This document shows, in pieces, positions 55,285 to 64,000 of a stretch of DNA of 64,000 bases. The notes under the pieces were generated by a model, which had not been told where the DNA came from, searched no databases, and saw only the letters and a list, made by a program, of their open reading frames with translations. Origin of the DNA: Allodiplogaster sudhausi (Eukaryota > Nematoda > Chromadorea > Rhabditida > Diplogasteridae); NCBI GenBank assembly GCA_945643635.1, contig CALZFC010000251.1, positions 4,963,501 to 5,027,500 of the forward strand. Direction: 5' to 3'. The position numbers and the translations under genes are program-made. How positions within the stretch are numbered: the first letter of the stretch is position 1; every line of letters begins with the position of its first letter.

Positions 55285-55290
55285 AATAAA
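55285..55290 (+). terminator. Poly(A) signal AATAAA after the spliced gene
   Basis: Canonical AATAAA 35 bp after the stop codon at 55,248-55,250. Confidence 0.55.
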
Positions 55291-55299
55291 GGTTTCTTT

Positions 55300-56109
55300 A
55301 TATATGATGTTCACATACATAGGGGAGAAAGAAGTACATACATAGGGAAAGAAGAATGTTCTGTGTTTGTGCACATACTACAAATGGGCCCCCACAGAGA
55401 ATCAGCTGGCTAAACAACCAGCCGTTCTCTCTCACTCTCTCTCTCTCCTTATCACTCTGAGGCCAAAAAGGCGAGACAAGCAGAGTTGGAGAAATAGTGT
55501 TGCGAGCTGAGAGGTCAAAAAGGCGAGACGAGCACAGATATGAAGAAATAGGGTTCTTCTCTGTTTCTCTGGCGCGCCAATTCAAATATGTATGGGACAG
55601 CAAAATAGACGTTTGAGAGCCCTTAAATAGGGTTAAATCTAAACAGTTTGGAATGAAACTCAAATTTTGCAATATTACAATCAAGAAGAATCTACTTTCC
55701 AAAAAGCAAAAGAAAAGGGCAAGAATGAAGCGAGTTATTCGCATGTAAAGAAAAAAAGTGTGAAAAAAGTTTCGCGGCTGAGTCGAGCAGCAAACTTTTT
55801 CGCGTTCGGGATGCACAAAGGGTGTGATAGGAAGACATCCTACATCATAACAGAGACATTTCTGAATGTACAGAGACCTTCCCTCCTTCCCTCATTAGCT
55901 TCACAATAGCAGCAAGACACAGAACGCGGCGAGAACATATAAAGAGCATAACGAACAGGAGAGAGAGTGTATGGAATGCAGACTTCACAATAGTGCAAGA
56001 GCACCATTACGCACACTTCTGCAGAACAGGGCACACTTTCTGCCTTCTGTATGTACATATCTTTCCTCTTACTTCCTTGTTTTTTTTTACAAAACAAAGC
56101 AAAACAAAA
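55300..56109. other. Polinton right-end non-coding region
   Basis: No supported gene. It contains a short CT run near 55,425-55,450 and a duplicated unit of about 60 bp: gaggccaaaaaggcgagaca near 55,459 and gaggtcaaaaaggcgagacg near 55,510. The frames here lack family similarity. Confidence 0.55.
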
Positions 56110-56359
56110 AAAACATAACAAAAAGCCATGTTTCGTATCACGCTTCTGCTGAAAAGAGCCCACTTTCCAAAAGTGGGCTACTCCTTTTTCATGTTATTTT
56201 GACCTTTATTTACCAAAATTATACAACTTTTTGGTACTTTTTTTACATTTTGGGTCACTTTTCTTTGGTTTTTGGTATGAAATGGTATGTAAATGGTATA
56301 TTTAAAAAAAAATCGACTGGGCACTTTTGTGTGCTGGAAACCCCCTTTTATATACTACT
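56110..56359 (-). repeat. Polinton right terminal inverted repeat
   Basis: Reverse complement of 42,744-42,995 with only a few differences. It ends ...CTTTTATATACTACT at 56,359 and includes the same AGCCCACTTTccaAAAGTGGGCT hairpin at about 56,157-56,179. Confidence 0.9.
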
Positions 56360-56365
56360 GACGAA
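56360..56365. repeat. Right target-site duplication GACGAA
   Basis: Exact copy of 42,738-42,743 immediately after the right terminal repeat. Confidence 0.92.
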
Positions 56366-57517
56366 AGACGCAGTGAACAGAAAAATGGCGAGAAGGGTTA
56401 GCGCGTTAGACAATCCATTGGACTGCAACTGAAAATCGCTTCTTTGTTATTCGACAATTCGCATTTGTCTAAAACTCCAAAAAAATTGAACAATTTCTGC
56501 TCTTTGATTTTATGTTTGAAAAAAATTTTGTTTACTATACGTACTCCGAGCTCTCCTATTTCGTTCACTCGTGTTCTTTTTAGAGGAATTGACATGTTTA
56601 CCTGAGTGAAACGACTACCCGCAACGAAATCATCCAGAGTTGCGAGGCCAAGACTGCGTGCAAGCTTTGCAAAGCCTTCAGAAGGCAGCATTGGCAGCGT
56701 CATGCCGACTGTGGCTAACAGAGCGTACTGTAAAGGGATTCACAATATCCTACTATATATTTAATTTAAAAACAGATAAATGCAAAGTAAATTAATAAAC
56801 TAACAGCGAATGTAAGAATTATAACGCCGACAAACGGCGCTTTTCTATGGAAAAGATTGGCTCCTCGTGATCTAAATTAGCTGAATAACTCGTGTTTATT
56901 TAGGATTGAATTAGTTTTTTTATAATTAATCAACTAATTTTGATGACTTGCCCTGCAATGACGAGGTATCTGTAGATGAAAGCGACGTCGATGAGAGCGG
57001 TGGAGAGTGCGTAGCCGAGCATGTTGAGGAACAAGAAGGCGAGCATGGCTTGCGCGGACAACGGGAAGCAAGAGAACGGCGATCATGCCAGGAGCGAGGC
57101 GGTGAATCTATTTTCATTTCTTAAATTAATCATCATTTCTGATCAAGCGTAACTATCAGAAATGATAGAAGACAATCCGTCGTACGCACATATGTAACAA
57201 CTTGAAAAAAACCAGCATAACCTAATACCAACCGGAGTTGCGAGCATTTCGCTTACAATATAGAGAATGTCGCTGCAAGTGTGGCAGACGAGAATGACTC
57301 GAAAACTGAACGGTTATTACTTTATTTTAAAATAAACAAACAGTGTCTGGGTTTGACAAGTATTTTAGCGTCATAAATTCTGGAGACGTTAGTGTGGTTA
57401 CCTTTTGCTTTGTTCAGTTTGGACTTTTAGTAAGATGAGGAGAAGGAAAAGATTCATTGACAGTCCGGCCGTGCCGAAAACAAGTGAAATAGTCTTGTAA
57501 GCATGTTGAAGAATCAT

Positions 57518-59157
57518 CTAAATAATACTTATAATTTAATTACCTATGTATAATTTCTTTGCGCAAAATGGAGCTCATGAAATTCACGCAAGTGCTGATA
57601 ATAAGAATACATTCATATATATAATTTCGAAAGAGAGCGAAAGCCCATTCATTATTTCTCTATGCCAGTTCTGTCCGTTTGGTCGCTGAAGAACTGCCCA
57701 TTTTCTCCCCCGATACCTGGAAACAGCGAAAAAGCTGCTTTTACTATATATCACCAGCAAAAATCCACCTGGCGTTATAAATTATTTTTAGCTTCTCGTA
57801 ATGAATTCCAGTGAACGTTGTGCTCCCGGTCTGAGTTAATAAGTTGCCTGCAACGATCAATCTTTGTGTGCAATCGCAGATTTCTTCATCAAAAAACTTT
57901 AAGAACCGTCTGATATTCGAATAGAGAAAAAAGATAGAGGACACGGGATGCAGCGTCGTGAAAATGCCAGCTATTGAGCGTTGCTAATTATTGTTCTGTC
58001 CAGAATACGCTGCAAATCAAATGACTATGTGCGACGCATCCGATATACATAAATACATCCTAAATTTATGTATGATGCGTTGCAAAATATGTATATGTAA
58101 ATATATCTGACATCTAACCCGACAGCGAGGCTGTAAATAGCAGCATCATTAATTATAGTGAGCAATATACTGGGACTTCACTCGCGAGATTAACTGAATG
58201 AGAGAGAGAGAGAGAGAGAGCAATCCATAGGTTACATGTTTTGTTTTATAAAGCAAGCGATTCATTGTGCCAGTGAAATCTGCTAGGTTGTCGTCGAGAA
58301 TTATGTACAAATTATTTCACTGGAGGGTGTGGGAAATTGCTGAGGGATAAAGTAGTAATTCTGAAGCGACGAAACGGGATCATCGATTTGAATAGCATCG
58401 AGACAGCATTGCTGCTGCTTTTTACTTTACTTTAAGTGCAAGCACATGAAGTGATTGACAATGCACTTATGCATGTATGTATGTATGTATGTATGTAGAC
58501 ATACATACTATGTACTTAATTGTGCTATTTTATGTAGTAGTACACATGTACCCATTCGTGTACGACCCTGTGTCTTGTCACTGATTTCATCGAATGGTGC
58601 TCCTTGAACGAAAACTCCCAGCAGTCCAAATTTAGTGAAACTAGTAGATTGTTTAATTCCGGATATCACCGCCGTTAATGATTAATGCGTGTTTATATTC
58701 TTTTGACTTTTGAAATTGTGCAAAAGGATGCCCGATTCAGCAATTGTTATGATATTAAATGTATGTACTTTATTTTAAAGAAGTAAAATCTAGAAGGAAG
58801 AGAAATAAAGCATAAATACACAGATATGCATAAACAATCAGCAGATAAGTTATCAGGAATGTGAAGCATTGAAGAGAAGCCCGTGAAGTATGAAGTACCT
58901 AAACAAGCGTACTAACAAGAAGGTTGAACGAGGGAACAAGCTGCCGAAATAAGAAGAATTCTTCAGCATCCACGCGAAAAGAAGCCCGTCATGTTATTTC
59001 CAGGAAATACAAAGGCAAACTTTCGAGAAAATGTCCTTGAAAAACGCTCACGGGAGCGCATGTCGTCAATCGAAGAGAAAATACAACAAAATAACAATAA
59101 CATTATTAATAGCAAGTTTTGGCGGGAGATTTGAAACGGAATTAAACGAGGATGAAA
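57518..59157. other. No gene seen; receptor 5' flank and intergenic DNA
   Basis: 57,595-57,905 is the receptor upstream sequence duplicated at 26.8-27.2 kb. Short simple runs (GA near 58,200; tatgtatgtatgtatgta near 58,475) are present. No coding was recognised up to the lectin gene. Confidence 0.55.
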
Positions 59158-60134
59158 TCAGACTCGTCTTCTGGAGGCAGCTGCGGCCATTTTGCACACT
59201 GTTGGCGCGGGCTTTCGGCGGCAGCAGTCGGAGAACCTGAAATTATTTGATTCATATTTATATTTTTGTTGACTTCATTTATTTACGTTACTGTTACAAT
59301 TGTATACTTTCATTGAGCAGAATTTTTAATACTAAATGTATTTCGTGGTATAAAAAGATCCTCACCACTTTCCATAAGCGTCCATCTTCACACACGGCTC
59401 AGAGAGCTTCGGGTACGGGCGGCGGCCTGAAATTGTCGGGAAATAGAAACACACATTTTTTACTATAGTAACAATTTCTTGATTTTGTACAGAAATGAAT
59501 ATGAAATAGTTTTACTCAGTTAATTCCTTGCATCCCTTTGATTGTGTCCCTCCAGCTGTCTCACTCCCTCTTGCTATCTCTCACTCTCTCTCTCTCTCTT
59601 CACCTTTTTATCACAGTTTCTCTATCTCTGCCTCATTCTCTTTATCTCAATAGCATGCTGTGGCTAAAGCTCCCTCCCTTTTCCCATCACCTCTTTTTCT
59701 CTTCTTCTCCCCTCACTCCCCCCCCCCCCGGAAATCGCCCATCGAACCCAACAAACTGATCAAGACGGACACTTCCGTCGGATCATTTGCAAAAATAAAT
59801 CACCACACTTTCAACCTCATCCCAACTCTCGTTCTTCTCTTTCTCTTTCAACGGAATCTTTATCTATTTCTCCTGTCTCTCTATCTCCATCTTTATGACT
59901 TTCATTCTGTCTCTCTCTCTCTCAAACTCTGTCAATCTTTTATGCTCTTTCATCTATCTCTTCGTCTCTGTCTCTTTGTGCCTCGCATTAGCTCCCTGCC
60001 TGTCTCGCTCTTTTCCTTTTCATATCTCTACATTCTCCTTTTTCGATCTCTCTCAAGGTTTCGATCTCTCTCTCTCTCACGGTCTCTATCTCTCTCTCGA
60101 TCTCTCTCTCTCTATCTCTCTCTCACGGTCTCCA

Positions 60135-60188
<54 letters not shown>

Positions 60189-60703
60189 AATAAACGCGGT
60201 TTCCTTCCGGTGAACTGCGCTGCTCGCCATGCTCGTTTAACGGATCTCCTTTTCATGGGCGTCAAAAGCTATTAATTGCGTGGGCAGGAAGAGCGCGAAG
60301 AAGAGAAAAAAGGTCAATTTACACCAATAGAGTAGGCTAGATAATCGGTAAAAAAAATTTAAAGTTATTTTAAAAATGTCCTACCAAAATGGAATGTTTC
60401 TTGGTTCATTGTGAGGGTTTTTTTTATCGGACAAAGCTTTTAATATAATTAGTTTAGTTGTGTTTTGGTCACGCTAACTGAAACGTGCATTAGGGGAGCG
60501 TGAATAAACTTCCGGTACGACAAAGTAATTTTTACCATTGGTCGGCGACAAGACCGCGAATTCGCTTGCTCGCGTACAACGACTGACTCACACAGTGATT
60601 TCAGTCTCGCAAAAAAAAGCGGAAATGCGCATTATCTTACAAATGCAAACATTCACATCTTGTGCACTTGCTGTTGTGTGGCAGAGGGAAAGAGTGAGAA
60701 AGA

Positions 60704-60751
<48 letters not shown>

Positions 60752-61299
60752 TAAAGAGAGAGAAAAAGCTAGATAGAAAGAGAGTGAGAGACAGAGAGAC
60801 ACAGAGTGAATGATAGAGTAAGGGAGAGAGAGAGAGGAGAAAAGTCTACTTTATTGGGGTCTCGAGGTTGTCAACAGGATTACTCAGTCAAGGACTACAA
60901 GAAGATGACTTCTTTTGCCTGAGTAGCCCGTAGTTGGAAATGCTTACTGCGTGGTGCAAAACAGGAAAGAAGACATCACAAGCTGTTAATGTGATTGCTG
61001 ACCTTCTCCTTTTTCTTTCTTACAAGTCAACTTTCACTTTCTTACATGATGTTGAACCCTCCATTGGTCTTTCAAAATTCATACTTTTCTCATATCGCCA
61101 TAATTTGCTACATAATCTACGTTTTCTTCTTTCAATCATATCATGGGGATGCCGTAAACCCGATTTACTTTTCTCTCTCCCTCTCTCTCTTTACTCTTGC
61201 TCTCATACCCTCTCTCTCTCTCTCTCTTCCTCTATTTCTCTCTCTATTTTCTTTGCCCATTTCTCTCTCTCTCTCTCTCTCTCTCTAAAGACAGTGGTC

Positions 61300-61342
<43 letters not shown>

Positions 61343-62143
61343 ATTTGATGACTAACCAGTTCGCCAGTTCTCGAAGTATCCGAAGGGAGTGCGGTCGGAC
61401 CATGAGTAGCAAGCGCGTCCATCGTAGAGAGTGGCGCCGAGCCAGACATCGCGGCCTTTGGCAATGCCTGAATCACAGACAATATATGCAAGGATTCTCT
61501 ATAAGCGATGGAAGAGAAACTATTCATACGAAACAACAGCTCTTGCTCCATGCTTTATTTTTATATTTCTTTTTTCCACAGCTCCACCATTCCTTTCTTC
61601 TAGGGAATCCCTCGAAGATTTGGGAGAGAAGGGAAAAAAGACAAAAAAAAGACCAACCACGAATGAACTCGTTCTCGTCGTCGTTTGCGACCGAAACAAT
61701 GTTCGCCTGGCCGTAGTAGGGTCCTGTGCAATTCATTTAATTTTGTCTCCTTTTTCTCTTTTGGGCGAACAAAATTAATTCACTCTTTAAAATTGATTTT
61801 TATTACATTTGAAATAAATATTAAAAGGCACTCAATATACCTGCGTCCATGCATCTCCAGATGGCAGTGTTGAAGGGAAGCTCACGTGGTTGCAGACGAT
61901 AGCATGCGTCGGTCGACTCGAGGTATTCCCAGCCTAGGTTTGGAAACACGTAAGATTGATACTATCAGTTCAACTTGTTACATTTTCCTTCAATGCGCAT
62001 TGATAGATTGATTATCAGATTGATGCCTCTGATTTGATACCTCTCGGGCATGGTTCTGGCTCGGCGATGACGTCATTACTCGAGTAGTACTGAGCGAGAG
62101 AGAGATGGACGAGAGAGAGCAGAGAGAAGAGGAGAAGCAGCAT
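59158..62143 (-). CDS. Secreted C-type lectin-domain protein, complete, six exons
   Basis: Start ATG at 62,143. Exons 62041-62143, 61841-61933, 61658-61723, 61357-61467, 59366-59426 and 59158-59236 (TGA) all join in phase, giving about 170 residues. A signal peptide (MLLLLFSLLSLVHLSLAQ) is followed by the lectin domain: YLESTDACYRL, ANIVSVANDDENEFIR, DVWLGATLYDGRACYSWSD, FGYFENWRTG, KWFSDCC and TVCK. The Cys pattern and WLG and NW landmarks fit CTLD folds. The calcium/sugar motifs EPN or QPD are absent, so sugar binding is not certain. Nematode proteins of this type are secreted and often immune- or gut-related. A further in-frame ATG lies upstream at about 62,212. Intron 4 is about 1.9 kb and full of CT repeats. 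Confidence 0.82.
59560..60190. repeat. (CT)n tract in intron 4 of the lectin gene
   Basis: Pyrimidine-rich plus-strand sequence, purest at 60,130-60,185. Other runs in the same intron lie at 60,710-60,830 (GA) and 61,170-61,340 (CT). Confidence 0.85.
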
Positions 62144-63541
62144 GATGACGAGGGGGCTGTGGAGGGCAGAGACAGTCAAGGACAATCTGAAAAGTACGGC
62201 AATTTGGAGCATGATATAAAAATCTTAGTAAAATGTTATGATAACTGCGGCACGTTTTTTATGCATGATAGACTTTATGATTTACAAGATGTGCATATCT
62301 AATAAACATATTGAAATGATGACGCTGTCAAGATAAAAGGGAAATGGCCGGAAACTTTTGCTTGCCTGCCAGCTTGTACTGTAAAGTGGCAATGGTGGAA
62401 CAAAGGTGTGAAAGGATGGAGGAGAGATATGGGGAGAGAATGGAGAGAGAAAGGAAGAGAGGGAGAGAAAGAGACAACTTGCACTGATATGGCACTTTAC
62501 GGAATCGCTCGTCAGCATACTACCGCCTATTGGAACGCCTTCTCTCTCCGATACGACCCGGCTAACCGGAAGCAGCTTTATAAGCGCGAGACCGTTCAAG
62601 GAGATCGCGGGAGGAGGAGCGGAAGTGGGATGAGAGAATGGGGATAAGGAGCATAAGAAAAGTGAGGGGAGAGAGAGAGAGGAGGGGTGAAGAAGAGAGA
62701 AAAAGAAATAGCGAGAGGAGAGAGAGAGGGAAAGAGAGAGAAGAGAGTGGGAGAGCGAAAGAGAGAGAGAGAGAGAGAGGGAGAAAGAGAGAGAGAGATG
62801 AAGAGATGTATCGAAAGCAAGAAAGAAACTAGGGTGTAGTGGACGCTACACGAGAACAAGGACTAGGAAAGATGGTCCGGAGTCCAGTGGGGGGGGGGGA
62901 GAGATTGGGTATGAGAGAGAAGCAAGGCAGATACTGTGCAGAAATGAGCAGAAGACATATCCCTTGCTAATCGTACTTCATCATTCAGTTTCCTAACCTT
63001 CACCCCTTTTCAGATACATATCTCTCAAATCAAGCAAATCAAGAATCACGAAATGTCATTTTAAGTTTCTGTTTAAAATGGAGAACAAGAGCAAAGGTAG
63101 CAAGTTTGCTATAAGGAGATTCTTGATAGGAAGGAAGCATACAGAAGTTGAAGAGCTGAGATATGTCAAAGAATTTTGAACTAGAACCTTTAACGACTAA
63201 AGGGTAAGCGCACAAAAAAATAAGGAGGAGTTTTTTTATGTCGTGGGAGTTCAGTAGTTCCAGGGCATAAGGAGAGATCAAATAGGCGGGCGAGACGACA
63301 GCCCAAAGTGAAGGAAGTGATTATTCAACGGATTTAAATAGGCTTCCGTGGAGGAGATGCTCGAGGTGCCACCCCCTTTTGTAGAGAAAAAGTACAATGT
63401 CCTCTTTGTTCAGCCACGGCTCCTCCTCTGCATTATTTCTTACTTCCACGACCTCAGCCTTGCGATCGCTAGAGACTTCACATGTTCTCTCTCTAAACCG
63501 TTTCAACTTTTGTCTCTCATTCTCTCCTTCACTTTCTCTCA

Positions 63542-63577
<36 letters not shown>

Positions 63578-63741
63578 ATTTCTCTCTTAAGCTCGCAATC
63601 TTTCTCTCCGTTTTCCCTATGCTTTCTCCATCTTTCTTGTAAGTTCAGTTTCATCCTACGCTCCATACTTTCCTCTTCCGAATATCTGCCACACACTCAA
63701 ACTTTTACTCTTTCTCTCTCCGCCCTGTCGCTTATCTCTCT

Positions 63742-63791
<50 letters not shown>

Positions 63792-63813
63792 CGAACTATC
63801 TATCTCACCCTCA

Positions 63814-63850
<37 letters not shown>

Positions 63851-64000
63851 CTCTTCGTATATTGCACTTTTAACTATCGCGCATCCATTGTTTCTCTCTC
63901 CCACGCCCCCCCTCTTTTACACCCTTGTCATTTTGGTACACCTTTTCTCTCAAATCCCTCTGCCTATACTTTTATCCCTCCCCCTCTCTTCCTCTAGGTC
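62144..64000. other. No firm gene; possible exon at 62,490-62,646, then microsatellites
   Basis: A plus-strand frame at 62,490-62,646 (MALYGIARQHTTAYWNAF, then RYDPANRKQLYK) has non-repetitive composition but no splice or family support. On the minus strand GCGCTTATAAAGC near 62,577-62,589 is TATA-like and points toward the lectin gene, though 430 bp from its start. GA tracts occupy 62,660-62,820 and CT tracts 63,500-63,900. Confidence 0.35.

Larger units (their letters stand above)
42744..56359. mobile_element. Polinton/Maverick element, 13,616 bp
   Basis: The ends are AGTAGTATATAAAAGGG and its reverse complement, within inverted repeats of about 250 bp and flanked by GACGAA on both sides. 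The interior is AT-rich, unlike the host. It encodes the Polinton hallmark set: protein-primed family B DNA polymerase, DDE integrase with chromodomain, FtsK/HerA-type packaging ATPase, adenain-like protease, and major and minor capsid proteins, plus several accessory genes. Polintons are self-synthesising DNA transposons with virus-like morphogenesis genes, usually 15-20 kb, so this is a compact or partly deleted copy. Broken polymerase, integrase, ATPase and major capsid genes indicate a dead copy. Confidence 0.95.
42140..57517 (-). pseudogene. Seven-transmembrane (serpentine) chemoreceptor gene split by a Polinton
   Basis: Minus-strand exons: 57402-57517 (MILQHAYKTISLVFG, first helix), about 57229-57305 (FRVILVCHTCSDILYI), about 56945-57108 (MLGYALSTALIDVAFIYRY), 56602-56727 (ATVGMTLPMLPSEGF), 56360-56428 (ALTLLAIFLFTASFV), then after the element 42627-42737 (MMVSAGIGIHLKLK then MSPMSRAMHRRTLVMLSLQ), about 42450-42514 (ALLPSACLYAPFVEIAG) and 42140-42293 (SLPPLLNALSVLLLTREFR). 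The fifth helix continues in frame across the 6-bp target duplication. The MSP.(T/S)R.MH motif is typical of nematode str/srd-type odorant receptors. A TGA lies in the frame upstream of QAMLAFLFL in exon 3, possibly a second lesion. The gene is inactivated. Confidence 0.8.

Noticed and set aside
55298..56163. Minus- and plus-strand frames at the Polinton right end as genes
   Set aside because: No family similarity, they overlap the terminal repeat or each other, and the region shows a duplicated non-coding unit.

Overview
The window looks like nuclear DNA of a nematode, perhaps a diplogastrid such as Pristionchus (inference from content only; the species is not identified). Host genes have many short exons, introns often of about 45-70 bp, and acceptors ending in TTTCAG or similar. 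The recognisable host families are nematode-typical: small secreted C-type lectins, a serpentine chemoreceptor, a CK1/TTBK-like kinase of the nematode-expanded type, and the C-terminus of a tyramine/dopamine beta-hydroxylase-like enzyme. Non-coding DNA is saturated with (GA)n/(CT)n microsatellites, so most long open frames are Ser/Leu- or Arg/Glu-rich artefacts.

Layout. 1-500: a minus-strand ABCC-transporter-like fragment leaving the window. 745-7,992: a minus-strand gene rebuilt from 13 exons whose splice phases all agree; it encodes an acidic, low-complexity, probably membrane-anchored protein with a 14-residue repeat. 8.0-14 kb: microsatellites and duplicated non-coding blocks. 14-19 kb: a tandem duplication and the last two exons of the beta-hydroxylase-like gene. 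22.1-25.0 kb: a minisatellite of about 38 units of 76 bp. 26-29 kb: fragments of an Ariadne-type RBR ubiquitin ligase and of lectins. 30.3-32.7 kb: a CK1/TTBK-like pseudokinase gene. 34.2-35.4 kb: a glycine-rich repeat gene. 37.6-39.3 kb: a near-perfect 1.65-kb foldback element beside an 83-residue membrane protein gene. 40.6-41.3 kb: a broken lectin gene.

The centrepiece is a 13.6-kb, AT-rich Polinton/Maverick element at 42,744-56,359. It has about 250-bp terminal inverted repeats starting AGTAGTATAT and a perfect 6-bp target duplication (GACGAA). It carries the family set: protein-primed family B DNA polymerase, retroviral-type integrase with chromodomain, packaging ATPase, adenovirus-type cysteine protease, and major and minor capsid proteins, plus accessory genes. 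The polymerase, integrase, ATPase and major capsid genes are each broken; the protease, minor capsid and several accessory genes are open. The element lies inside an exon of a seven-transmembrane chemoreceptor gene. The receptor's 5' exons are at 56.4-57.5 kb and its 3' exons at 42.1-42.7 kb, and the reading frame matches exactly across the target duplication. Near its right end the element carries a spliced coiled-coil gene with its own TATA box and poly(A) signal, unlike the intronless core genes.

59.2-62.1 kb holds a complete six-exon secreted C-type lectin gene; the rest is CT/GA repeat. The block joining lectin and receptor sequence seems to have been copied within the window: lectin fragments near 27.5-29.2 kb lie next to a copy of the receptor's 5' flank at 26.8-27.2 kb.
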